Shown here: in pieces, positions 35,214 through 44,449 of the stretch
How positions within the stretch are numbered: the first letter of the stretch is position 1
Layout of the letters: every line of letters begins with the position of its first letter
Source of the DNA: an uncultured Bacilli bacterium
GTDB taxonomy: Bacteria > Bacillota_I > Bacilli_A > RF39 > UBA660
Direction of reading: 5' to 3'
Length of the DNA: 64,000 nucleotides
NCBI GenBank assembly: GCA_910589335.1
Contig: CAJUTW010000001.1
Location: 1-64,000 of the forward strand
Notes under the pieces: model-generated
Told to the model about the DNA's origin: nothing
The model's database searches: none
Seen by the model: only the letters and a program-made list of their open reading frames with translations
Translations under genes and position numbers: made by a program

Positions 35214-35295
35214 TAGTAAATTTTTGTAAAGAAAGAAAAGTTTATAGAAAAATTTAATATACTTGAATAGGCTTTATTAAAATATTTTATATAAC

Positions 35296-35324
35296 TTGAA
35301 ATATGAAAAAAAATGTGCTATACT
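35296..35324 (+). promoter_or_regulatory. greA promoter
   Basis: TTGAAA (35296-35301), a 17-base spacer and TATACT (35319-35324), about 58 bases before the greA start. Confidence 0.65.
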
Positions 35325-35382
35325 TTAGCATGTTGAATCTAGATATACCTAGAAAAAGCTAATTAAAACAGAGGTGATGAAA

Positions 35383-35853
35383 ATGGGAAGTAAGAATACA
35401 GTTTATTTAACACAGGAAGGGTTAGACGATTTAAAAAAGGAATTAGATAATTTAATAAACGTACGCCGCCCAGAAAATATACAAGCTATAAAAGAAGCAA
35501 GATCTTTAGGAGACTTATCTGAAAATGCAGAATATGATGCTGCTAGAAATGAACAAGCTCAAATAGAAGGTAGAATTCAACAATTAGAGAAGATGTTAGA
35601 AAATGTATCTATTATTACTGAAGTAACTACAGATAAAGTAGGAATAGGTAATACAGTTTCAATTAAATATGTTGATGATGATGAAGAAGATGAATATAAA
35701 ATTGTTGGTAGTCAAGAAGCTGATCCATTTGAGAGTAAAATCTCTAATGAGAGTCCAATTGCTCAAGCATTATTTGAACATAAAGTTGGAGATATTGTTA
35801 CTGTTGAAAGTCCAAATGGAAACTACGATATAGAAATTATAGAAATAAGCTAA
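35383..35853 (+). CDS. greA: Transcription elongation factor GreA
   Basis: 156 aa, standard length. Coiled-coil N-terminus with the acidic tip ARSLGDLSENAEYDAARNEQ, and the FKBP-like domain with YKIVGSQEADPFESKISNES and ALFEHKVGDIVTV. Rescues stalled RNA polymerase by stimulating transcript cleavage. GAGGTG at 35371-35376 places the start at ATG 35383; GTG 35374 and ATG 35377 overlap that site. Last gene of the conserved block. Confidence 0.96.
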   Translation: MGSKNTVYLTQEGLDDLKKELDNLINVRRPENIQAIKEARSLGDLSENAEYDAARNEQAQIEGRIQQLEKMLENVSIITEVTTDKVGIGNTVSIKYVDDDEEDEYKIVGSQEADPFESKISNESPIAQALFEHKVGDIVTVESPNGNYDIEIIEIS

Positions 35854-35907
35854 ATTTCGACATAATAATTTGTAAAGATAATTTATTCTAAATACAGGTG
35901 ATGTATT

Positions 35908-36807
35908 ATGAAAAAAATTATCTTTATTTTTTTTATTTTTCTTTTAATTAACTTTTTTATTTTTAGATATGATGGAGTTAGTAAAACTAAAATTAAAGAC
36001 TCATTACAAGAAGAAATAATGCCTATTAGAAATAGAGAAGGAGATTTTTTAGGGATAATATCTGTTATAACTATACCTAAAGATATGAAAGATAAAACAA
36101 TTAAAATAAATTCAAGTATTTTTGGAGGAATAAATGAATTTAAAAATATGGAAGAAGGGTCTAATTTAATTCAGTTAAAAATTATTAATAAATCTAAATA
36201 TAAGTATAAATATATTAAAAATTCTTTAAAAATAAGTACAGTAGATAATAAAGATAATTCTAATTATAATACTAAAGTAAAAGGATTTGATAAATTATAT
36301 ATAACAGATGATTTTTTACCATATAGAGTTAATAATACAGCTATTAAAGAATTAGACTTAGATAATCCTAATTATAAGAATATTGATAATAGATTAAAAG
36401 AGATTGGTTATAGAGGGATTTGTGAAATAGATAAATACTATCTAGATTTTTATAATAAAAAGTATAATTTAAATATAGATAAATTAGAAAAGTTTTCTAA
36501 TTCAATAATGAAAGAAATATTTGATGGAGAATCTTTAAAAGAATTTGAAAATAATAAAAAAATAGTTTCTTTAGCATATTATTATTTTTATAACAATATA
36601 TTAACTTTTACTTTTAATAATAAGACTAAGAGTATTAAAAATTATATGGATGATTTAAATTTTAATAAAAAGTTTATTAATATAAAGAAAAAAAGTGAAG
36701 TGAAAATAAAAGATATGAGTTTAAATGTTAGTGATAAATATATGAGTGATGCTTTTAATAGTTATAAATATATTGGGAAATTTGAATTTAGATTAAATCG
36801 CTCTTAG
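35908..36807 (+). CDS. Membrane-anchored protein, unknown
   Basis: 299 aa. One N-terminal hydrophobic segment (~4-20) then a lysine/asparagine-rich outside domain. Readable segments include EEIMPIRNREGDFLGIISVI and YRGICEIDKYYLDFYNKKYN. No family recognised. It has its own terminator and so stands between greA and the secretion locus. Confidence 0.6.
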   Translation: MKKIIFIFFIFLLINFFIFRYDGVSKTKIKDSLQEEIMPIRNREGDFLGIISVITIPKDMKDKTIKINSSIFGGINEFKNMEEGSNLIQLKIINKSKYKYKYIKNSLKISTVDNKDNSNYNTKVKGFDKLYITDDFLPYRVNNTAIKELDLDNPNYKNIDNRLKEIGYRGICEIDKYYLDFYNKKYNLNIDKLEKFSNSIMKEIFDGESLKEFENNKKIVSLAYYYFYNNILTFTFNNKTKSIKNYMDDLNFNKKFINIKKKSEVKIKDMSLNVSDKYMSDAFNSYKYIGKFEFRLNRS

Positions 36808-36820
36808 TAGTGATTTTTTT
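36795..36820 (+). terminator. Terminator whose loop holds the stop codon
   Basis: AAATCGCT/AGTGATTT stem (one G-T pair) with the TAG stop inside the loop, then T run. Confidence 0.6.
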
Positions 36821-36883
36821 CTTTAAAAAAATATTAAAATAATGTATACTTAGAATAGATAATAATAAGGGAGCGTTGATATT

Positions 36884-38437
36884 GTGATTATTAGGAAACC
36901 TTATGCTTTTTTAATTAAAAATTTTAAGAAGCTACATATATTTTTACTTTTATTAAGTTTATTTGTTGCTTATAAATTGATAAATGTAAGTAGTTTTATT
37001 AATGAATTTATGAATTTGGGTATATATGATGCTTTTAATGAACCAATAAGTAAGCATATTTCATTTTTACTTTCTTTATCAATTTTGTTGTTAATTGTTG
37101 GATCTATTTCTATTCTTTTACTTTTAAGACATAAAAAGAAACCTTGGAAAATATATTTAGTTCCTTTTTTTGAGTATTTAGCTTTATTCTTTGTACTTGG
37201 AATGGTTAAAAGTTTTTTTGCTAATTATACAAATGATATTGAAACTACAGATTTAAGATTATCAAGAGACTTATTATTTATTTTTATATTTTTACAATTA
37301 CCAGCAATATTTATATATGGAATGAGAGTATTTGGTCTTGATATTTCGAAATTTAATTTTAATATGGATCAGGAGTTTTTAGAGTTAAGTGAAGCTGATA
37401 GAGAAGAAGTTGAAATTAGTATAAATGTTGATAAACATTCTTTTAAGCGATTGTTTAAGAAATTTATTAGAAATATTAATTATTTTTATTTAGAACATAA
37501 AGGTATATGTAGAATTGTTTTAGTATTTATTGGACTTTTTATAGTTTATAATTCTTATAAATTTATTTTTGTTAATAATAGAAGTTATACAGAGGGAGAT
37601 TTATATAGTGCTAATGGGTATAGTATAAAAATTAATAAAAGTTATTTTACTAATAAAGATTATAATGGAAATGTTATTAGTAATAAAAGTAATTTTGTAA
37701 TACTTAGTTTGACTATTAAAAATAATAGTGTTCCTAGAAAATTAAATTTAGATAATTTTCATATAAAGAATGGAGTTAAAGATTATACTACTACTAGAAA
37801 AATGTATGCTAAAGAATTTGAAGATTTAGGAAATGCTAGTGATTCTTCAAAGGAATTAAAAAGAGATGAAGTTTTTGAAGTAATTATAATATATAAAGTA
37901 GATAAGGATTTAAAGAAAGAGAATTTTGTTTTATTTTATCAAGAGTTTGATGATAGTCATAAATTAAGAAAGATTAAGCTTAATTTGGAAGATTTACGAG
38001 AGATTAAAGAAGAGAAAGAATTAGTGCTTGGTGATGATTTAGAAGTAGATGTTTATAAGAAGAAAGATACAATTAGTTTTAATTATTTAGAATTTCTTAA
38101 TACAGCTTCATATGTATCTAGAAGGTGTAGTGGTTCTAATTGTGAAAGAATTACTGAGGAATTTAGTGTAGATGAGAATTTTAAAATATTACTATTAGAG
38201 TTTGGTTCATTAGAGTATGAAGCCAAAAATATGATTGACTTTTTAACTAAGTATGGTAAAATTGTCTATAAGGATAGTGAAGGTAAAGTAAGGACTTTAA
38301 AGTATGAAAATCCTATAAAAAAGAACTATTATGGAAAGAGTATCTTTATAAAGGTTCCAAAAGAAGTAGAAGGTTCAGAAGAAGTAAAACTTTTATTTAC
38401 GATTAGAAATAAAAAACATTCGTATAGATTGGTCTAG
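36884..38437 (+). CDS. Five-span membrane protein with outside domain, start of secretion locus
   Basis: 517 aa. Hydrophobic spans at ~15-35, ~55-85, ~92-110, ~130-150 and ~207-225, then ~290 outside residues. SYFTNKDYNGN, SNFVILSLTIKNNSVPRKLN and VFEVIIIYKVDKDL resemble a DUF4352/Ig-type domain. The second half has CSGSNCERITEEF with two close cysteines. GTG start at 36884 with AAGGGAGCG upstream. The next gene starts eight bases later, tying it to the locus. Specific role unknown. Confidence 0.65.
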   Translation: MIIRKPYAFLIKNFKKLHIFLLLLSLFVAYKLINVSSFINEFMNLGIYDAFNEPISKHISFLLSLSILLLIVGSISILLLLRHKKKPWKIYLVPFFEYLALFFVLGMVKSFFANYTNDIETTDLRLSRDLLFIFIFLQLPAIFIYGMRVFGLDISKFNFNMDQEFLELSEADREEVEISINVDKHSFKRLFKKFIRNINYFYLEHKGICRIVLVFIGLFIVYNSYKFIFVNNRSYTEGDLYSANGYSIKINKSYFTNKDYNGNVISNKSNFVILSLTIKNNSVPRKLNLDNFHIKNGVKDYTTTRKMYAKEFEDLGNASDSSKELKRDEVFEVIIIYKVDKDLKKENFVLFYQEFDDSHKLRKIKLNLEDLREIKEEKELVLGDDLEVDVYKKKDTISFNYLEFLNTASYVSRRCSGSNCERITEEFSVDENFKILLLEFGSLEYEAKNMIDFLTKYGKIVYKDSEGKVRTLKYENPIKKNYYGKSIFIKVPKEVEGSEEVKLLFTIRNKKHSYRLV

Positions 38438-38445
38438 GAGGCTTT

Positions 38446-40245
38446 ATGGAAAAGAAAATTATAAGAAATATTAAAATTTTAATTGTGGTTGCTTTAATAG
38501 CAGCCTTTGTGTGGTTTATAGTAGTATCTCCAATGATAACATTTCATAAAAATGAGGAAAGTTTAGAAAATGCAGCAAAAAGATATTTTGAAATAAATAA
38601 AGAACAGTTACCAACAGGAGAGAGAGTTAAGACAATTACTTTAAAAGAATTATATAATGATTCATATTTAAAAGAAGATTTTTATTCTCCTTATAGTAAG
38701 AAAAGTTGTTCTATTACAAATAGTTGGGTAAAGGTTAGAAGAGAAAATAATGAATTTAAATACTATGTATATTTAGATTGTGGAATACTTAATTCTAAAA
38801 TAGATCATGATGGACCAGATATTAAGTTAAATGGAGATAGTAAGATTACTTTGGGTGTTGATGAAGTATATAAAGAACTAGGAGTTAAAAGTGTAGTTGA
38901 TAATAACGATGGAAAACTAGATGTTAAAGATGTAACTATAAAAGGAAAAGTAGATACAAGTAAGATTGGTACTTATGAAATAGAATATATAGCTTTTGAT
39001 AAACTTAGTAATAAAACTGTTGTCACTAGAGAAGTTAGTGTTGTTAAAAAAATTAAAAATGTTGTTAAAAAAGATTTAGGAAATGTTACTAATTATTCTG
39101 GAAATCCAACTAACAATTATATTATGTTATCAAATATGATTTTTAGAATATTTGGATTAGATGATAATGATAATGTTATTATAGTAGCTGATCAAGATAT
39201 TGCTAATGTTAATCATTCTAAGTTAGACAAATGGTTAAATTATTATTATAAGCATTTAAATAGTGATGCTAAAAAAATGCTTGTTAAAAGTAAATTCTGT
39301 AATATGGATATTACTGATAATACTTTAGATACTTTACAATGTAATAGTTATACGAAAGAGAAAAATGTATATATTCCTTCTATAGTAGAAGTTAATAAAG
39401 CACAAGCAGGAGATACTAATTTTATGAAGACTTTTACAATGTCTTGGGTTTCTAATAAGAAAAGTGATAAGGAAGCATATGTTACTAGAAAATATTTTGT
39501 TGGTGATGCAGCTGGTAAAAGTTTTTTAAGTTACAATATTGATGATAATTATGGGGTAAGACCTATGATGATTATGAATGGTAATACTAATATTCTTGGA
39601 GGAGATGGTTCGTTTTTAAATCCATATTATTTTGAAGATATTAATATAGGAGCTACTAGTAGTTTAGTTAATGAGAGAAAAACTGGTGAGTATATTGAAG
39701 ATCATGGTACATTATGGAGAATAATTGATACTATGGATGATGGTACTACAAAAGTTATTACAGTAGATACTTTAGGATATGGTATGGATAGTCCAAAGAT
39801 TTATACTGAGGCAGAAATTATTAAATATAATCCAAATAATAAAAATAATATAGCTTATTATATCAATAATAATTTAAATGATTATGTTGATACAAGTAAT
39901 TTTGTTAATCATGAAATAGAGGTTCCTATTTATAAAGATAAAATAATTTATGGAAAAGAAATAGAAACAAAAAAATATAAAGTTAAACTTTCTGCTCCAA
40001 ATATGTATGAAATGTTTAGTGCACAATCTGCAACTGAAAAATTTGCAAATTCACGTTCATATTGGTTATTAAATACTTCTAATACTAAAAGAAAAACAGG
40101 AGCAATTACTGATATAGGAGTTCCTGTTAATGAAGAAATGCAATTGTATGATACTTATGGATTCCGATTAGTTGCTTATTTGAAAAAGGATAAAGTTATA
40201 GTTAGTGGAGAAGGTACTTATTATTATCCATATATAATAAAATAG
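38446..40245 (+). CDS. Secreted/membrane-anchored protein with Ig-like and DUF6273-like domains
   Basis: 599 aa. N-terminal span (~8-28), then a pseudopilin-like helix (LENAAKRYFEINKEQLPTGE) and a two-cysteine strand pair (KKSCSITNSWVKV, YVYLDCG). An Ig-like DUF5011 repeat follows (ITLGVDEVYKELGVKSVVDN, KIGTYEIEYIAFDKLSNKT). The C-terminal two thirds has two copies of a GDGSFLNPYYF/GEGTYYYPYIIK-terminated module with RPMMIMNGN and WRIIDTMDDGT. The protein at 62106 shares the helix, the cysteine pair and the last module. Candidate minor pilin or tip component. Confidence 0.65.
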   Translation: MEKKIIRNIKILIVVALIAAFVWFIVVSPMITFHKNEESLENAAKRYFEINKEQLPTGERVKTITLKELYNDSYLKEDFYSPYSKKSCSITNSWVKVRRENNEFKYYVYLDCGILNSKIDHDGPDIKLNGDSKITLGVDEVYKELGVKSVVDNNDGKLDVKDVTIKGKVDTSKIGTYEIEYIAFDKLSNKTVVTREVSVVKKIKNVVKKDLGNVTNYSGNPTNNYIMLSNMIFRIFGLDDNDNVIIVADQDIANVNHSKLDKWLNYYYKHLNSDAKKMLVKSKFCNMDITDNTLDTLQCNSYTKEKNVYIPSIVEVNKAQAGDTNFMKTFTMSWVSNKKSDKEAYVTRKYFVGDAAGKSFLSYNIDDNYGVRPMMIMNGNTNILGGDGSFLNPYYFEDINIGATSSLVNERKTGEYIEDHGTLWRIIDTMDDGTTKVITVDTLGYGMDSPKIYTEAEIIKYNPNNKNNIAYYINNNLNDYVDTSNFVNHEIEVPIYKDKIIYGKEIETKKYKVKLSAPNMYEMFSAQSATEKFANSRSYWLLNTSNTKRKTGAITDIGVPVNEEMQLYDTYGFRLVAYLKKDKVIVSGEGTYYYPYIIK

Positions 40246-40260
40246 TTAGGAGTAAGTAGT

Positions 40261-41094
40261 ATGGCTAGAAAGAAAAAGAAAAATAAATATAAAATATTTG
40301 TGTGTTTTGTTATTTTTTCTATACTTTTATTTGGTTTTATAGGTCTTCTATTATTTAAAAAATATTTTAAAGTTGAAGAAAGTATTTTTGAAATTGAATC
40401 AAGAAGTAGTAATGTAGTAGAAAATAAGAAAAAAGATAATGATGAATATGAGACGATAGGATGGTTGAGGGTACAAGGTACAAATATAGATTGTCCTATA
40501 ATAACTGGAAAAACTGAATTATATAAATATCCTGTTGAGCTTGAGAATTATGGTTGGATGACAAATAAGGATAGAAAAAATTATAATGTCATGAATATAT
40601 TTGGTCATAATATTTTCAATTTAGGACCTTCTCCTAAAAAAAGTTCAAATAATTTTAAACGGTTTGAAGAGTTAATGAATTTTATTTATCATGATTTTGC
40701 ACAAGAAAATAAATATATACAATTTACAATTAATGGAAAAGATTATGTTTATAAAATATTTTCAGTAAGTATTATTTATGCTTCTGATGTTGATATGTTT
40801 CCTGAAGGAGAATATAGTAAGCAAGAGAAAAAAGATTATATTAAATTACTTAGAGATAATAGTATTTATGATTATGATGTTGATGTATTAGAAGAAGATG
40901 ATTTAATTTCTATTGTAACTTGTACTAGATTTTTAGGAACTGATGCATATAGAGATATTCTTGTTAGTGGTAGACTTGTGAGAGATGATGAAAAAATCTA
41001 TAATAATTATTCTGTTGATAAAAATAATAATTATAAAAAAATAGATAAAGTTTTGAAAGGTGATGATAATAATGAAGAAATTGGTTCTGCCTAA
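40261..41094 (+). CDS. Class B-like sortase
   Basis: 277 aa. Basic tail, one span (~11-33), then the sortase fold. TIGWLRVQGTNIDCPIITGK is the class B-type opening strand. H116 is in MNIFGHNIF, C221 in SIVTCTRF, and R231 in RDILVSGRLV, giving the His-Cys-Arg triad. It would cleave a sorting signal and attach a protein to peptidoglycan or another subunit. None of the neighbouring secreted proteins shows a recognisable sorting signal; the only LPXTG protein is at 1770. The next gene starts inside its 3' end. Confidence 0.9.
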   Translation: MARKKKKNKYKIFVCFVIFSILLFGFIGLLLFKKYFKVEESIFEIESRSSNVVENKKKDNDEYETIGWLRVQGTNIDCPIITGKTELYKYPVELENYGWMTNKDRKNYNVMNIFGHNIFNLGPSPKKSSNNFKRFEELMNFIYHDFAQENKYIQFTINGKDYVYKIFSVSIIYASDVDMFPEGEYSKQEKKDYIKLLRDNSIYDYDVDVLEEDDLISIVTCTRFLGTDAYRDILVSGRLVRDDEKIYNNYSVDKNNNYKKIDKVLKGDDNNEEIGSA

Positions 41095-43912
41095 AAGAAT
41101 AATAGGGGTTTTTATTTTAATATGTATTTCTTTAGTTCCTTTCTTTAGTGTTGATGCTAAAGATAAAAGTAAATGTGAAGAAGTTCTTAGTGAAGATGCT
41201 GTAAAAAGATATGGCCTTCAATTTGAACCAAAAAATAAAAAAGAAAAGAAGTTTGTCATATCAATGGATCCTCAGACTGATAATAAAACGCTTCTTAGCA
41301 AATTAAAAAAAATAAAATTTAAGGTTATTAAAATAAATGGCTTTGAACAAAATCTCCCAACAGGAACTCTTAATTATAAAAATGATTTGGTTATGAATGC
41401 AGTTTGGCAAACAGTTGGAGACGAAAAGATAATGTCTGTTACATTAGAGTCAACTGTGGCGGATGTAGATGGTGATTTTTGTAAAGGAAAAGGAGTTATT
41501 CGTTTTACTTTAACATATATAAAGGGTGGTGATCCTCAAGAGCACAATGTATATATTGATACAAGTGATCTTGATAATGATAAAATAGATACAACAAATC
41601 CAATAGATTGTAACTCTAGTCCTAAAAGTGATTTAGATCGATTATTTTGCAATGCCAAAAAAAAGGTTTTAGAAAAACAACCAAGAGCAAAAAATAAAAA
41701 AAATTCAATTCATTTTAGTTTTGATGGAAAATATTATTCTGGTTATAATGATGATAAAGAAGTTAAATATGAATTAAAATGGGATAAATTTGATTTAGAA
41801 GAAAAAGATACTCCTACTTTTAAATGTGATTATAAAAGTGCTTATTCGTTAGATGAATTACAAGGAGATAATTATTATAAAGAAGAAAACAAAAGTTATT
41901 TATATGGTTCTGGAAGTTATGAAATTCCTTTCAAATATAATTATCATTATTCTCCTGGTAGTGATCCTGAAACACATAGTACATCATGTAAGGTTAAATG
42001 TGAAGAGGCTGTTACCATTGAATATGGACCTCCAGTAGCTTCTAAGGCTGGATTATGTTTTGAATATAAAGTAAAGGTTACAAGTGTAGTTAATTGTAGT
42101 ATGACTAAACCACCTGAACCTCCAAAAACAGATTTTAGTTATTGTGATCCTGCTCCTATTTGTACTACAAGCAGTGGTTTTGTAAGTAATCAAGGTGGTC
42201 CAAATGAAGAGTTTGATAGTTGTATAAAAAATTGTGATGGTGGAAAATATACAGATAAATGTAATAATAAATGCTATGAAGAAGTTTATAATAATTCTTT
42301 AGAAAAAGTAATGTTTAATTCATTGCAAATAGGTGCAATTGAAAAAATGGCAAACAGTAAATCAAAAATTACAAAAAATAGAAAAAAAATTACTAAAAAG
42401 AATAATTTAAATAGACTTATTCAACATGATGAAAGTTACTTTTCAATGAATAATTGTAAAGCGATAAATAATGGTGGATGTTATGCTAAAAATTCTGATG
42501 GTTCTATAAGATGGGAAGGAGGACCAACATTCGCTGGACGTTGGTATGATAATAACCCTCATAAAGATTATAGTGAATATGTTAAAGACGGCTTTGGTTT
42601 TTGGCGACATCTATATAGAAACAAAAATGAAAAAGGAGAAATTATTGAAACTATTTGTACTGATAATTGTAAATGGGTTGGATGTGATAATGCTAAGTAT
42701 TTAAATCCAAAATTTGCAGAACAAGATTATATAAATAACAAAAAGATTTATGATCAAGCTAAAAAGTTATGTAAAGCAGCAGCTAGTTGTTCAACAACAA
42801 CAGCAACATTTACTATCTCTGTAGATTATAAACACAATGTAAAAAATGGAAATGGTTTTGAAACAAAATCTGAAACTATTGATTTCCCTTATGAAAATAA
42901 AAAAGATAAATTAAACAGTAATGGTACTAATACAGTGTGTAAGTCAGGAGATGCTCTTTGTAGATCAACTTTATTAGACAATGATGGATGCTATAAAGAT
43001 AAAGAAAATGAAAGATGGTACAGAGCTGAATGGAGTTTCCCTGGAACATGGATTGAAAATAAAACTGGTAATATAACTTATGTTCCAAAAACAGGTACAG
43101 ATTGGCAAAATATGAAACAAAAATTTTGTATTCCATTAGATGCATTGGATGTTAACCAAAAATGGTGGAGATATTATTACAATAAAAAATTAGCTACACC
43201 TAATTCTACAACAGATCCATCATATAAGAATGAATGTGGAAATAACTCTAATTCAATTACTAATCCTGCAAATGTTACAAAAGAGGATATTACATGGAAT
43301 ATTCATGCTAAAACTAGAAAATTTGGTTTTTATGCATGGAATATTAATATAGATTGTTTCTATGCTTTAAATAGTAATCCTGCAAATGTTTCTACTAGTG
43401 ATGATAAATCTAAGCAAGATAAATGTATTATTAATGATCAAAAGGGTTCAAATGATTATAAAATAAGACCAGTAGATTTAACTAATCTATTCCCTGCTAC
43501 TGATGGTGGAGATAGTAATTTAACTGATCCTAAGAGTACTGGAAGAACACCAGGATTTAACTGGTCACAGTATGCTAATACAGGAAATAAAAATTTAAGT
43601 TATGCAAGTAAACCTAGTGAATATGTAGAAACTGTTCAAAGATTAGGATATAAAGTTTATAATGATGAAAATTTGGATTATCAATTCATTTTAACTAGAG
43701 ATATATTAAATGATATGAAGACTACAACTAAAGTTAATGGAAAAAATTATACTGAATTTAATGGTAAGACTGAAGTAAAAAATGGAGTTGTTCATTATAT
43801 AAGTAGTGCTATTAGAAGTGGTAGTGAATTAAGTAAGGCCAAGAAAAAAATACCAGATAGTGGTAATATATTCTGTAATAATATGAAAAATTATAGTCAG
43901 GGCTGTAGATAG
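41072..43912 (+). CDS. Very large secreted cysteine-rich protein, unknown
   Basis: 946 aa. Signal peptide at 1-26 (GVFILICISLVPFFSVDA). ATG 41072 is chosen because AAAGGTG lies nine bases before; an ATG at 41060 overlaps that site. The mature protein contains dozens of cysteines, several in clusters (FKCDYKSAY, STSCKVKCEEA, YCDPAPICTTS, SCIKNCDGGKYTDKCNNKCY). Two CYAKNSDGSIRWEG/CYKDKENERWYRAEW-like repeats are followed by FAGRWYDN and FPGTWIEN. No sorting signal or C-terminal membrane span. A disulfide-stabilised extracellular subunit is likely; family not recognised. Confidence 0.7.
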   Translation: MKKLVLPKRIIGVFILICISLVPFFSVDAKDKSKCEEVLSEDAVKRYGLQFEPKNKKEKKFVISMDPQTDNKTLLSKLKKIKFKVIKINGFEQNLPTGTLNYKNDLVMNAVWQTVGDEKIMSVTLESTVADVDGDFCKGKGVIRFTLTYIKGGDPQEHNVYIDTSDLDNDKIDTTNPIDCNSSPKSDLDRLFCNAKKKVLEKQPRAKNKKNSIHFSFDGKYYSGYNDDKEVKYELKWDKFDLEEKDTPTFKCDYKSAYSLDELQGDNYYKEENKSYLYGSGSYEIPFKYNYHYSPGSDPETHSTSCKVKCEEAVTIEYGPPVASKAGLCFEYKVKVTSVVNCSMTKPPEPPKTDFSYCDPAPICTTSSGFVSNQGGPNEEFDSCIKNCDGGKYTDKCNNKCYEEVYNNSLEKVMFNSLQIGAIEKMANSKSKITKNRKKITKKNNLNRLIQHDESYFSMNNCKAINNGGCYAKNSDGSIRWEGGPTFAGRWYDNNPHKDYSEYVKDGFGFWRHLYRNKNEKGEIIETICTDNCKWVGCDNAKYLNPKFAEQDYINNKKIYDQAKKLCKAAASCSTTTATFTISVDYKHNVKNGNGFETKSETIDFPYENKKDKLNSNGTNTVCKSGDALCRSTLLDNDGCYKDKENERWYRAEWSFPGTWIENKTGNITYVPKTGTDWQNMKQKFCIPLDALDVNQKWWRYYYNKKLATPNSTTDPSYKNECGNNSNSITNPANVTKEDITWNIHAKTRKFGFYAWNINIDCFYALNSNPANVSTSDDKSKQDKCIINDQKGSNDYKIRPVDLTNLFPATDGGDSNLTDPKSTGRTPGFNWSQYANTGNKNLSYASKPSEYVETVQRLGYKVYNDENLDYQFILTRDILNDMKTTTKVNGKNYTEFNGKTEVKNGVVHYISSAIRSGSELSKAKKKIPDSGNIFCNNMKNYSQGCR

Positions 43913-43933
43913 GTAAGGGAGTGATAGGTAGAT

Positions 43934-44434
43934 ATGAATAAGGCGATGTTAACAGTTGGAATAATTTTACTAAGTTTAATATCTTTACTTTTATTAAATG
44001 TATTAAGTAATTATTCGACTGGTGGAGAATTAGACTATTACTTAGTTAAAGAGACAACAGATGCAGCAATGGTTGATGCTATTGATAAAACTTATTTAAG
44101 AACATGTGGGCTATATCGTATTGATAAAGAAAAGTTCGTTGAGAGCTTTCTTTATCGATTCGCTGATAGTGTAGACACAACAAGAGATTATAAAATTGGA
44201 TTTTATGATATTAATGAAGTACCGCCTAAAGTAAGTGTTAAGGTTGATTCATTAACTGTTCTAAGTTTTAAAGCAAAAAAAACTGATGCTGAAGGTAATG
44301 TAAGTGAAGATACAAGTGCTGCTACAATAACAACAAACTACGATGCAATATTAGAAGAAAAATATATTTCTGATCCTGCTGTCGAAGAGGGGCTTACAAG
44401 TAATAATTCTTACTTGTGTAAGCCACTAAGTTAG
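43934..44434 (+). CDS. TadE-like pseudopilin / DUF5411-like protein
   Basis: 166 aa. A hydrophobic N-terminal helix (MLTVGIILLSLISLLLLNVL) with no basic leader beyond MNK, then a soluble domain with TTDAAMVDAIDKTYLRTCGL and VPPKVSVKVDSLTVLSF. The single N-terminal helix and size suit a minor pilin. Cysteines at ~58 and ~162 may pair. Lies directly before cpaB. Confidence 0.6.
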   Translation: MNKAMLTVGIILLSLISLLLLNVLSNYSTGGELDYYLVKETTDAAMVDAIDKTYLRTCGLYRIDKEKFVESFLYRFADSVDTTRDYKIGFYDINEVPPKVSVKVDSLTVLSFKAKKTDAEGNVSEDTSAATITTNYDAILEEKYISDPAVEEGLTSNNSYLCKPLS

Positions 44435-44449
44435 AAAGAGAGGAATAAA

